Shown: positions 33,090 through 44,438 of the stretch, in pieces
How positions within the stretch are numbered: position 1 is the stretch's first letter
How the letters are laid out: the number at the start of each line of letters is the position of its first letter
Assembly (NCBI RefSeq): GCF_040183065.1
Contig: NC_091128.1
Span: forward strand, 175,204,668 to 175,268,667
DNA length: 64,000 nt
Source of the DNA: Periplaneta americana
Taxonomy: Eukaryota > Arthropoda > Insecta > Blattodea > Blattidae
Direction of reading: 5' to 3'
Translations under genes and position numbers: made by a program
The notes under the pieces: generated by a model
Told to the model about the DNA's origin: nothing
Databases searched by the model: none
The model's input: only the letters and a program-made list of their open reading frames with translations

Positions 33090-34213
33090 TAAAGAAGTGG
33101 AGGGTGGTAGAAAAATTCTGACTTCGTTTTTGGAATCAGCAGACGAAATTAAGACACAAGCAATTATATTAGGACACAAACGGCAAACCGACGCTGTAAA
33201 ACACCTCGACATTTCCCCTGTTAAAGTAAGTACAGTGCATATCCCTTTCACTTCTTCAGTAAAAATCTTGGCATTCACATGGATAATAATCTCAACTGGG
33301 ACATGCAAATCACAGAAACCTGCAGAAAAGTATATTCTATTATCCATGTGCTAAAAAGGATAAATGTTCATCTCCCCTCTTGCTTAAAAAAGTCCCTTGT
33401 GCAGACACTTGCATTTCCCTATTTCGACTATGCGGACATTTTACTGACTGACCTCTCCAGCGACAACAAAATGAAACTTCAACGTGCTCATAATTTGTGT
33501 GTACGTTTTGTAAGCAATGTTCGTAAATATGATCATATTACCCCATCCCTGGAAGCAATAGCTTGGCTTAAACTAGATAAGAAAAGAAATTTACATTCAC
33601 TTCTCTTTCTCTTCGAAATATTGAACTCTTCTATTCCTTCGTACCTGTCGTCTCGCTTCACTTACCTTTCTTCCCACCATAATCTGAACACACGCTCTCG
33701 CCATGAAACAATACTAACAATACCATCCCATCGCACCTCCTCATACTCATCTTCTTTCACAATAGCCCTGCCAAGACTCTGGAATTCGCTACCTGCTAGC
33801 ATCAGGGACTGTCGAAATAAAATTGAATTCAAACGAAAACTTACTAGGCACTTGCTCAGTAATTGATTACTTGTAAATAGTTTCTTTAATCTATCACAAA
33901 ATATTTCAGTATTCAGTAATTTCATCACACAATACAATTTTGTTATTCTAGATTTAATTTGTAATTCAGTAAATATAAAATATTCTTTGTTTCTCTATGA
34001 TAAATTATCTAGCTTTAATTATTCAGGTAATCTTTTCGTACTTTGATTTTATTGTAATTGTAAATTTAATACTAATTGTAATATTATTTGTAATTGTAAT
34101 TGTAAATTTAATACTAATTGTAATTTTATTGTTGATATTGTAGTTGGAACCTCCTGGTAGAGGGGCAGAGAAGGCCTGACGGCCTTATCTCTACCAGGTT
34201 AAATAAATAAATA
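33090..34213 (+). mobile_element. CR1/L2-like LINE, 5'-truncated, with 3' hairpin
   Basis: Encodes the C-terminal part of ORF2: after a frameshift LGIHMDNNLNWDMQI, then an open frame to 33866 including RAHNLCVRFV, LNSSIPSYLSSRFTYLSSHH and the terminal LPRLWNSLPASIRDCRN and stop. The 3' UTR ends in a stem-loop (34153-34198) and the tail AATAAATAAATA. Related 3' ends are at 47366-47432, 47572-47640 and 50158-50222. Confidence 0.88.
34153..34198 (+). other. conserved 3'-terminal stem-loop of CR1/L2-like LINE
   Basis: CCTGGTAGAG pairs with CTCTACCAGG, and within it AAGGCC(TGAC)GGCCTT forms a second stem. It sits just before the AATAAA-type tail. The same double-stem layout is seen at about 47367-47411, so it is probably the reverse transcriptase recognition structure (inference). 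Confidence 0.65.
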
Positions 34214-34314
34214 CTACTAAATTACATAAGAAACAGCAGAAATTGAATATGTAACAAAATCATTGTTGACCAGTATTATGACTAGGCAGTGGATGCGAGA
34301 TGACTTAAGGAAAA

Positions 34315-34760
34315 GTGAAGTTGTGTCGTAATTCGCTCAGAGATGGTCTACGAAATGCAATTAAGAAGTATGAGAGTGACGTTTTATGTACTAACGAAGA
34401 CAATATCGTGTGTAATGTATGTAAAATTGAAATAAAAACCAGAACAACTCAGGCTATAGAGAAACATTGCAACAGTACATCGCACAGGAAATGCGTTGAA
34501 ATGAAATCTGAAAAACCATCTACATCATCATAATCATCTAAATCATCATCATTTAGTTGTGCGGGTCTAACGACACGTGCAACATGATGCTCAGTACAAA
34601 TATTGCTCTAAAGAAATTGAGTGATCCCCATTTTAGAGTTTTTCTTCAGAAATTCTCTCGATACAAAAACTGTTTGTGCGAGATCGTTCGTATTTGCTTG
34701 GTTTCCGCACAAAACCAATCCGCGGAAAGTCTAAAATTCCACATTCAGTATTCCCAACCT
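34315..34760 (+). pseudogene. hAT-type transposase N-terminal zinc-finger remnant
   Basis: Frame 34315-34533 contains VCNVCKIEIKTRTTQAIEKH followed by CNSTSHRK, a C..C...H....H finger like the CGGBP1/BED-like finger of hAT transposases. After a short gap a second frame reads MMLSTNIALKKLSDPHFRVF plus LQKF, matching the block that usually follows the finger. The remainder of the transposase is absent. Confidence 0.6.
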
Positions 34761-35095
34761 AACACACATAACAATTTCCCTCTTGTTACCGCTTAAGCGC
34801 CACATTCATTTTACTGCTTTAGGCTTTTAACATATTATTTTTAGAGACGTTCAATATAGTAATAATTATAAATTGGAAACTTACCACTGCAATTTCACCT
34901 AAATTGCACTGTTAATTATTGTTTTTAAATATTTGCAAAAATTAAGTAAACTCTCAATCATTACATAACCTTACCGTTTGTTTTAAGTTCGCATTTATAG
35001 ACTGGGGGGGGGGGAAAGACAGACGTATATCACGGCCTGCTGGAGTATAGTAAACACAGAAAACATTTTAAAGCAACAATGTTGAAGATAGATAT

Positions 35096-35857
35096 TGTGA
35101 CAGCGACGTGAGATTCGAACTCACGACCAGCGTCCCGCGAGAGAGAGCATATCGCGCGGGTTTCATGAAGCATGAGGAATGGCGCGCGGCGGAGAGGGGA
35201 AAGGGCCAACGCGGCGAGAGAGTGGAGCGAGAGTGCGCGCGCAACTGCTGCATGCGGAGTAAGGGGGAATGGACCTTCCCGACCCTTCCAGAAGTGCGTC
35301 GAAGTGGAGATATCCAGATAATTCTCTACACACCTGTAGAAATTTCTCGCAACTATGATTCTGCTATAAAAGAAGAAGCGCCAGCGAACTCGAGTAGTTT
35401 TCAGTTATTCAGTCAGTAAGCCAGAGCAAGCAAGCCAGACTTGTGTGCCGGAGTTCGACTCGAGTGTGCGTCCGCATCTGCGTCAGCATCCGAAGGCCTG
35501 AGTTCGAGTGCAGTGGACCGCAGTTGGAGGGACCTGAGTTCGAGTACAGTGAACTGTCTCTGAAGGTCTGTGGTTCGAGATACTGTGAACTCGAGTGACT
35601 GAGATAGAAGAACTGTGAACTGAGAACTGGTAGTTCTGATTTGTAAATAGTGCTTTGTAAATATTAGTTAAGATTAACAGTTCATTGTTGTGGGTAATAG
35701 TCCAAGTAAATTGTCATTGTCGTCGGTGGAGTGCTATAACGAATACTGTGTTGAGTGAAGATCCAATTGTTGACGAGAGCGTTTAAGGTGAATTGTAGGA
35801 AGGAATTATTGTTGGAAGAATAAAATTTCATTGTTGTGAGATGAAATAAAAGTCACA
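35096..35857 (+). mobile_element. solo LTR (copy 2)
   Basis: Starts TGTGACAGCGACGTGAG and ends GTCACA, with perfect 4-bp TSD ATAT (35092-35095 and 35858-35861). Contains a TATA box and an AATAAA signal (35819-35825). Alignable with the inverted copy at 23783-24540 over most of its length, with the middle part (35165-35280) more diverged. No primer-binding site or gag-pol inside the TSDs, hence a solo LTR. Gypsy-like is inferred from TSD length. Confidence 0.9.
35363..35415 (+). promoter_or_regulatory. LTR core promoter
   Basis: TATAAAAG at 35365-35372 with TCAGTTATTCAGTCAGT at about 35401-35417, a plausible arthropod initiator about 35 bases downstream. The same arrangement is present in the inverted LTR copy. 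Confidence 0.6.
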
Positions 35858-36402
35858 ATATTTTTGTTTTGCAAATTTGGCGTCATTGAACGGAAACCAA
35901 GATGGAGATTTCATTGCAACTAATTAGAAATTCCTCTTTCAGGTATGTAATAAACGATCTTCGCACAAAATAATGTACGATACACGAGCGGTATGTTTTC
36001 TTTCAATTCTCGGAAATTAAAAAAGCTCAACTACGTTTCGCTTTTTCAAACTTTTCCTCGAACATGAAAACTTCAACATACCGCTCTTGTAACGCATATT
36101 ACTATTAAGCGATAGGCGAAGACGATTCAGCTTCGACAACTTACGAGAATATATCGTCGTTTACTGCAACGCTGGTAATTGCATCAATGATGACGAGGAC
36201 TGAACTTGCAAGGTATGTACTACAGTACATTATTTTTCTTTTCCTTCTGACTGTACGGAGATACAGTAGCATGTTGACGTCGTCTTTTCACGTTTAAAAC
36301 CTCTTCAGCTAATGGTCCTGATGAAAAAAATGTAACATATAGTAAATGTGCACCTGGATTCAACGATAACTCATCCCGCATCCACTGTCTAGTTATGACT
36401 GA

Positions 36403-36802
36403 CTATGTAGTTTAATTTACTGCGATAGAAAAAAAACTGATTTTTATTACAAAGTGCAACACTTAAAATTTGTTCATTCTCTTGTTTCAACTATACAGAC
36501 AAACGACCAGAGTGTTACAGTAAAACTACGCTCTGCAACATTGTATACGTGCTTAGTTGTTTTTGGTATGTCTGGAAAAAAGTTAATCTTCCGTCTGCAC
36601 AGAAATTTGGATCGGTGGCGATACATAGCCGGAATAATTGCGGTCAGGACATACAAAAGCCCGCATATTTATTAACCTCAGCAGAATGGTCAAACGGCTA
36701 ATGCACTTTGTGTGTGCGCGTATATGTGGTGAATATTTTTGACAAGTATAATATTGTTTACGCCAGAAAAACAACCAGAACGTTAAAGCAATGATTTGGC
36801 CA

Positions 36803-36847
<45 letters not shown>

Positions 36848-36999
36848 CATCATCATTATCATCATCATCCAAATATTGTAACCCTGCTTTGCCTTTTTGG
36901 TATATTAGGGTTGTAGTTTGTTACATGTTAAATACATTATATAGAGATAAAATACAATATTGTAAAGAAGTAGTAGTAGGATTGAGTCATAGTTACAAT
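36403..36999. other. unassigned DNA with (ATT)n
   Basis: Contains an (ATT)n tract at 36806-36847 continuing into ATC units to 36870. Otherwise nothing recognised. Confidence 0.5.
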
Positions 37000-37007
37000 A
37001 TAAATAT

Positions 37008-37415
37008 CAGAGGTCTGCATCGGATGTTTTCGCTCGAGCGCCAAGTAGTTCATAGCATAATCCGATAGGTAGCGCACATGCATGATGGGTAAAATTGTCA
37101 CGAGCGATAAATCCTCGAACGGTATATGCCGAGCGTTAGACATTCGTTCTTGTTACAGTGATGAACTGTGTAGTAACATCATAGATGTTTATCATTTCAA
37201 AACTTTGCGGTGTTTAACTAATCCCTCCATAGTAGAACTACAAAACTTGCTTTAAAATGTAATATAAATGTTGTACATAATTGTTTTTTTTTCTCTCCAC
37301 TCAAGAGTGATTTTGTTTTTGCCACATCTGATAGATGTTATTGGATGTAAATGTAATTATTATAAACGGAGAACACAATCACGATAATGCAAGAACTGTA
37401 TCAAGTTTTCTAGTA

Positions 37416-37465
<50 letters not shown>

Positions 37466-37990
37466 TAGTGTATCAATCTTTGCGTCTGTAACAGTTGTGC
37501 AGCATGATTATTCGTTTTATTATATTTTCTGTGACGTTATCTCTGTACTAATATTGTTATTAATCTACTGCTATATCAATACTATTTTGTAAAACGTTTC
37601 TACATTGTCGCAGTATATAGGCGGAACACTATGTATGGACCTATCATATTATATATGTGGTAAATCAAATATTGCATAATTATTAATTAGCAATAATAAC
37701 TGTATATGGAAGTTTTTCATACTATTTTATTTATAACTTCATGTTCCTGTTTTGGTACGTTCCATTAAACGTTTGTCATAAAGGCAGAAAATAAAGCCTT
37801 ATTTTTACCGTGTGAGCAAAACATATGTGTATCTTATCTGTCGCCTTCCATACAAGACAAGACATGTCGGTGAGATGACCTTGTACTGTGCTTCTATTTA
37901 TTACGAGCGTATCACGACCGATCGTATCTCACTCGAGGGTGCGACACTCGACCGAGTTGAAGCGAGCGATTTAACTCCAATGCAGCACTG
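37008..37990. mobile_element. hAT-type non-autonomous element, copy 2
   Basis: Same family and orientation as 25838-26847, nearly collinear and highly similar by eye, with a shorter (AAT)n tract at 37418-37464. Left CAGAGGTCTGCATCGG, right ...AATGCAGCACTG. TSD ATAAATAT (37000-37007) and ATAAATAC (37991-37998), 7 of 8 matching. Confidence 0.92.
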
Positions 37991-37998
37991 ATAAATAC

Positions 37999-38616
37999 AT
38001 TAATTAGTTAATATACTGTAAACGATACTAAATACATTATACAAAAATTACATTCAGATAAAAATTAAATACGCTGTTTGATTCTCCACAAAATAGTGCC
38101 ATAAAACAAGATGAATGTAAACAAGTTCAAAATCCATGTTAATAGAAAGCATTAGAATAATACAGTGATAGTTTTAGACTCATAATAAAATAGCCTAAAC
38201 GTAATTTTCTGTATTATTTAGGTGACGAAATCCCCTCAGTATAAAAAAGATGACAATATGAATATGATGACGAAATATGTTCGGTGACAAAATCTCCTCA
38301 GTGACAAGAAACATGATAAAATGTATTTGATGACCAAAAAACTGACGAAAAATAGGTGACGAACTATAACGGTGACGAAATTTTCGATTACGAAATGCCC
38401 TAGATGCGTGTTGCAGATGTTGCTGGGAAGTAAAATAAAATTTTTTTCACTTAAATTGAAAATTTAAGACAGTCTGTAACCTATTATCGATACTGAACAG
38501 TGATACTGAATATTTTTTTTTTCGCAAGTTCTTCTTTCAGTGTGTAAGTGCTTGTTTCAAAACCCGAATGTTGTGTTTTTTTTAAGTAATAGGCATTCAG
38601 ATTTAAATATTAATAT
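37999..38616. other. unassigned DNA with a GTGACGAAAT motif cluster
   Basis: At 38220-38400 the motif GGTGACGAAAT and variants (GGTGACAAAAT, GATGACGAAAT, GGTGACGAACT) recur irregularly about six times, twice followed by C(C/T)CCTCAGT. Probably an old, degenerate tandem or MITE. Confidence 0.5.
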
Positions 38617-39345
38617 AAGTAAATCCCGAAAAGAAGAAGTATATGATTATGTCTCGTGACGAGAATATTGTACGAAATGGAAATATAAAAATTGGAAATT
38701 TATCCTTTGTAGAGGTGGCCAAATTCAAATACCTGGGAGCAACAGTAACAAATATAAATGATACTCGGGAGGAAATTAAACGCAGAATAAATATGGGAAA
38801 TGCGTGTTATTATTCGGTTGAGAAGCTTTTATCATCCAGTCTGCTGTCAAAAAATCTGAAAGTTAGAATTTATAAAACAGTTATATTACCGGTTGTTCTG
38901 TATGGTTGTGAAACTTGGACTCTCACTTTGAGAGAGGGACATAGGTTAAGGGTGTTTGAGAATAAGGTGCATAGGGAAATATTTGGGACTAAGAGGGATG
39001 AAGTTACAGGAGAATGGAGAAAGTTACACAACGCAGAACTGCACGCATTGTATTCTTCACCTGACATAATTAGGAACTTAAAATCCAGACGTTTGAGATG
39101 GGCAGGGCATGTAGCACGTATGGGCGAATCCAGAAATGCATATAGAGTGTTAGTTGGGAGGCCCGAGGGAAAAAGATCTTTGGGGAGGCCGAGACGTAAA
39201 TGGGAAGATAATATTAAAATGGATTTGAGGGAGGTGGGATATGTTGATAGAGACTGGATTAATCTTGCACAGGATAGGGACCGATGGCGGGCTTATGTGA
39301 GGGCGGTAATGAACCTGCGGGTTTCTTAAAAGCCAGTAAGTAAGT
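38617..39345 (+). mobile_element. RTE-like LINE (family L1), open C-terminal frame
   Basis: 5'-truncated; 228-codon open frame (to 39329) from the MIMSRDENIV block through [48 protein letters not shown] and LGRPRRKWEDN to a stop, then AAAGCCAGTAAGTAAGTAAG tail. No frameshift. Lacks the polymerase catalytic core. Confidence 0.92.
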
Positions 39346-39555
39346 AAGTATGAATAAAAGACAAGGGACTTTGCCTAATTTTTTAATTAAGAAATATCGT
39401 ACTGAAGTCCATAGAAGAGCGATCTCCAGGATAAGCAAAAGGAGGGAAAAACTACTAATAGACAGAAGAAGAAAAAAGAATCTGCGTTCAGTCTTAAGTA
39501 CATGGACAAACGCATAAAATTTGATTTAGTACAATGCCCTTACACTGACCAATTG

Positions 39556-39819
39556 TCCACACCTGTGGAGTAACGGTTAGCGCGTCTGGCCGCGAAACCA
39601 GGTGACCCGGGTTCGATTCCCGGTCGGGGCAAGTTACCTGGTTGAGGTTTTTTGCGCGGTTTTCCCTCAACCCAATATGAGCAAATGCTGGGTAACTTTC
39701 GGTGCTGGACCCCGGACTCATTTAACCGGCATTATCACCTTCATCACATTCAGACGCTAAATAACCTAGATGTTGATAAAGCGGCGTAAATAATCTACGT
39801 ACTAAAATAAATAAAAAAA
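39556..39819 (+). mobile_element. tRNA-derived SINE (family S1)
   Basis: Begins TCCACACCTGTGGAGTAACG, with A-box-like GTAACGGTTAGCGCG and B-box GGGTTCGATTCCCGG; the body ends with AAATAAATAAAAAAA. TSD TGACCAATTG (39546-39555) and TGACCAAGTG (39820-39829), 9 of 10. Best-preserved copy of the family in the window. Confidence 0.93.
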
Positions 39820-40079
39820 TGACCAAGTGCCACGACCTCTATGTGTCATTTGTGCTACTCTTCCGGGAAATGTAGCTATGAAACCATCGCTACTATTTCG
39901 ACTACTTCATAACAAAACATTCCAGTTTAGTCTACAAACCCATTGAATTCTTCATGCGTTAAAGAGTTGCACTTAAAATAGAAAATGAAATTATTTCCCA
40001 AGTTTCAACTACTGGTACTCTTTAAATCTTAAGATTACGTACGCCATATTTAATTATTAATACTTATATGCTAGTTAAA

Positions 40080-41709
40080 GGAGAAGCTTTTGTCTTCTAG
40101 TCTGCTGTCAAAAAATCTGAAAGTTAGAATTTATAAAACAGTTATACAGGGACATCATTTTATTTTTACTATCATTTTTAATATTAACCTGGCTATACCT
40201 TTAGAGGACCGAAAACACCGTTCGCTACCCCCTTCCACGACTGGAGTTTGATGATACTGGCGTAAAACACAAACAAATCACTTTACTAGGTATAGGAGGG
40301 AAGAAAAATACTTCATCTATTTACGTAAACTAGGAAATATCGCGATTTTGAGTTCAATAATTTGGATTACATTTTTGTTTAATCAAAATGTAGTACTGTA
40401 TTAAGAATAACTGTTTTTACACACGAACTGAGCTATCCATGCGAACGTATTCATTATGCAATGTATTTTATACTGTCTACAGCACATTAGCGTACAATAT
40501 AGAGAATGAAGCTAAATTGAAAAATAATCATAATATGGATATTTAAACACATTTTTGAAAATGGTGGCCGTTCATTTCGATACAGGCTTCAGTTCTTTTG
40601 TGCATATTATCGCACTATAGTCTATTGCATCTAATTCCAATTGCCAGTTTCGTCCTTCGTACTAGTAATCATGTTGAAATAATTCTGTACCTACTCTATA
40701 AAAGTGTACCTTATGTATTGTAAATTCTATCTTCACTTCTGCCCGATCCGAAAAGATAAAATTACTCAGACATGCTATCTACCGTCCGTCCAAGTGGTTA
40801 TGCCGCAGGATCGTAGAAAGGGGGAAATCACGTGACAGTTAATTACTTAACGAGATCCTTTTATTTAAGTTATTTTAAACAGTTGTGTAATATTACGTAA
40901 ACGTCCAATTCCTAACAGAAATTAATGTTTTCAGAAAAGAGCTAAGACAGCCCAGCTTTTACAGAGGGGTAAGCAGAAGCAGGTGGGGGAAATCGGGATG
41001 CGACGTAGGCAAACGGACAGTACCTGTGCGAAAATATGATTCAATATTGAAAGCTCTTTCGTCACTGGAAAACGCAAACATATTTCTGGAACGTACTATA
41101 CTCACTAACTCAGAGCTGTTTAGTATATGCGGCCTTGATTCTGTGTTGACAGTTGGTACTTCATTAGTAGAAGGGATGGGAGTGAAGTACATTCAAAAAC
41201 TCAGATACAATAAAAATTGAAGTAAAAATAAAATGATGTCCCTGTATTACCGGTTGTTCTGTATGGTTGTGAAACTTGGACTTTCACTTTGAGAGAGGAA
41301 CAGAGATTAAGGTTGTTTGAGAATATGGTTCTTAGGGAAATATTTGGGGCTAAGAGGGATGAAGTTACAGGAGAATGGAGAAAGTTACACAACGCAGAAC
41401 TGCACGCATTGTATTCTTCACGTGACATAATTAGGAACATTAAATCCAGACGTTTGAGATGGGGAGGACGTGTAGCAAGAATGGGCGAATCCAGAAATGC
41501 ATATAGAGTGTTAGTTGGAAGGCCGGAGGGAAAAAGACCTTTGGGGGGGACGAGACGTAGATTGGAAGATAATATTAAAATGGATTTGAGGGAGATGGGA
41601 TATGATGGTAGAGACTGGATTAATCTTGGTCAGGATAGGGACCAAAGGCGGGCTTATGTGAGGGCGGCAATGAACCTCCGGGTTCCTTAAAAGCCAATAA
41701 GTGAGTAAG
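40080..41709 (+). mobile_element. RTE-like LINE (family L1) interrupted by a DNA transposon
   Basis: LINE parts are 40080-40146 and 41245-41709 ([40 protein letters not shown]-type tail). A perfect 15-bp TSD TATATGCTAGTTAAA flanks the whole (40065-40079 and 41710-41724). The transposon 40147-41244 interrupts it. Confidence 0.94.
40147..41244. mobile_element. 1098-bp TA-target DNA transposon, copy A
   Basis: Perfect 24-bp inverted ends starting CAGGGACATCATTTTATTTT; TA on both sides (40145-40146 and 41245-41246). Removing it plus one TA restores the LINE sequence GTTATATTACCGG seen in other copies. No transposase recognised; a second, heavily interrupted copy is at 53780-58094. Confidence 0.93.
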
Positions 41710-41724
41710 TATATGCTAGTTAAA

Positions 41725-42078
41725 TGTATAAAGAAACTCGGAAGGTATTTATGAGTTAATTTATTGGGACCGGGCCTTCGTTTTATAGAAATAGAATTTG
41801 CCGGGCCGCGATCTCTGAAAGGTTGAGGATCACTCATCTAGAAGGGTTCAATTTTATTTATAGTTTGAAAGGTAGGTGGACAGGATTCTGGAATATTTAT
41901 TTTTCAGTCTTGGAATATTTATTTTTCAGCCTATCTGCACTTCTATAAATGTGCAAAATTGGACTTTGCAAAGGCTTTTCTTTCATGTTGTGTCTAAAGA
42001 GAACATCAGTTAGTTTTGCTGTGTATACTTCCTGCCTGTTTAAAGCAGTGATAAAAGCAGCCACTTGTGTTATCTAGT
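41725..42078. other. unassigned DNA
   Basis: Nothing recognised. Confidence 0.4.
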
Positions 42079-44438
42079 AATTCACTTTTATGGCGGTGAA
42101 CTTACGTACTTTTCAAGGCCACCCAGAGGGACAGGAGTTCAGTTTCCGACGGATTGTATGAGGCACCTCTGTTAGGCTGCGAGGTACTAGTGATCGATGC
42201 CCGGCGGTCAGTGATTCAGTTTTATGGCGGTGAACTTATGTACCTTTCATGGCCACGACCTATCTAGTTACCTGGAGGGACAGGGGTTCAGTTCCCGACG
42301 CAATATATGAGACACCTGTGTTAGGCTGCGAGGTACTAGTGATCGATGCCCGGCGGTCAGTGATTCAGTTTTATGGTGGTGAACTTACGTACCTTTCATG
42401 CCCACGACCGATCTAGTTACCTGGAGGGACAGGGGTTCAGTTCCCGACGCAATATATGAGGCACCTCTGTTGGGCTGCGAGGTACTAGTGATCGATGCCC
42501 GGCGGTCAGTGATTCAGTTTTATGGTGGTGAACTTACGTACCTTTCATGGCCACGACCGATCTAGTTACCTGGAGGGACAGGGGTTCAGTTCCCGACGCA
42601 ATATATGAGGCACCTCTGTTGGGCTGCGAGGTACTAGTGATCGATGCCCGGCGGTCAGTAATTCTGTTTTATGACGGTGAACTTACGTATTTTCATTACC
42701 ACGACCGATCTAGTTACCTGGAGAGACAGGGGTTCAGTTCTCGATACAATATATGAGACGCCTCTGTTAGGCTGCGAGGTACCAGTGATCGATGCCCGGC
42801 GGTCAGTAATTCAGTTTTATGACGGTGAACTTACGTACTTTTCATTACCACGACCGATCTAGTTACCTGGAGAGACAGGGGTTCAGTTCTCGATACAATA
42901 TATGAGACGCCTTTGTTAGGCTGCGAGATACTAGTGATCGATGCCCGGCGGTCAGTAATTCAGTTTTATGACGGTGAACTTACGTACTTTTCATTACCAC
43001 GACCGATCTAGTTACCTGGAGAGACAGGGGTTCAGTTCTCGATACAATATATGAGACGCCTTTGTTAGGCTGAGAGATACTAGTGATCGATGCCCGGCGG
43101 TCAGTAATTCAGTTTTATGACGGTGAACTTACGTACTTTTCATTACCACGACCGATCTAGTTACCTGGAGGGACAGGGGTTCAGTTCCCGACGCAATATA
43201 TGAGGCACCTCTGTTGGGCTGCGAGGTACTAGTGATCGATGCCCGGCGGTCAGTAATTCAGTTTTATGACGGTGAAATTACGTACTTTTCATTACCACGA
43301 CCGATCTAGTTACCTGGAGAGACAGGGGTTCAGTTCTCGATACAATATATGAGACGCCTCTGTTAGGCTGCGAGGTACCAGTGATCGATGCCCGGCGGTC
43401 AGTAATTCAGTTTTATGACGGTGAACTTACGTACTTTTCATTACCACGACCGATCTAGTTACCTGGAGAGACAGGGGTTCAGTTCTCGATACAATATATG
43501 AGACGCCTCTGTTAGGCTGCGAGGTACCAGTGATCGATGCCCGGCGGTCAGTAATTCAGTTTTATGACGGTGAACTTACGTACTTTTCATTACCACGACC
43601 GATCTAGTTACCTGGAGAGACAGGGGTTCAGTTCTCGATACAATATATGCGACGCCTTTGTTAGGCTGCCAGGTACTAGTGATCGATGCCCGGCGGTCAG
43701 TAATTCAGTTTTATGACGGTGAACTTAGGTACTTTTCATTACCACGACCGATCTAGTTACCTGGAGAGACAGGGGTTCAGTTCTCGATACAATATATGAG
43801 ACGCCTCTGTTAGGCTGCGAGGTACCAGTGATCGATGCCCGGCGGTCAGTAATTCAGTTTTATGACGGTGAACTTAGGTACTTTTCATTACCACGACCGA
43901 TCTAGTTACCTGGAGAGACAGGGGTTCAGTTCTCGATACATTATATGAGACGCCTCTGTTAGGCTGCGAGGTACCAGTGATCGATGCCCGGCGGTCAGTA
44001 ATTCAGTTTTATGACGGTGAACTTAGGTACTTTTCATTACCACGACAGATCTAGTTACCTGGAGAGACAGGGGTTCAGTTCTCGATACAATATATGCGAC
44101 GCCTTTGTTAGGCTGCCAGGTACTAGTGATCGAAGCACGCGATCGGTAATTCAGTTTTATGGCGGTGAACTTAAGTACTTTTCATTACCACGACCGATCT
44201 AGTTACCTGGAGAGACAGGGGTTCAGTTCTCGATACAATATATGAGACGCCTCTGTTAGGCTGCGAGGTACCAGTGATCGATGCCCGGCGGTCAGTAATT
44301 CAGTTTTGTGACGGTGAACTTACGTACTTTTCATTACCACGACCGATCTAGTTACCTGGAGAGACAGGGGTTCAGTTCCCGATACAATATATGAGACGCC
44401 TCTGTTAGGCTGCGAGGTACCAGTGATCGACGCCCGGC
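42079..44438. repeat. 149-bp satellite, 16 units
   Basis: The marker GATCGATGCCCGGCGG (or variants) falls at 42192, 42341, 42490, 42639, 42787, 42936, 43085, 43234, 43383, 43532, 43681, 43830, 43979, 44128, 44276 and 44425: thirteen intervals of 149 and two of 148. Two subtypes exist: GGAGGGACAGG/TTCCCGACGC (units near the left and the one around 43170) and GGAGAGACAGG/TTCTCGATAC (most others). Each unit has GGGGTTCAGTTCCCG, close to a pol III B-box. The array ends where the CpG island begins. Confidence 0.97.

Larger units (their letters stand above)
34270..36402 (+). mobile_element. candidate hAT-like element interrupted by a solo LTR
   Basis: Inverted blocks at the two ends: GACTAGGCAGTGGATGCGAG (34280 region) and, inverted, CGCATCCACTGTCTAG (36377 region). 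Inside are a transposase N-terminal remnant (34315-34760) and the solo LTR 35096-35857. No 8-bp TSD was found, so the outer boundary is uncertain. Confidence 0.45.
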
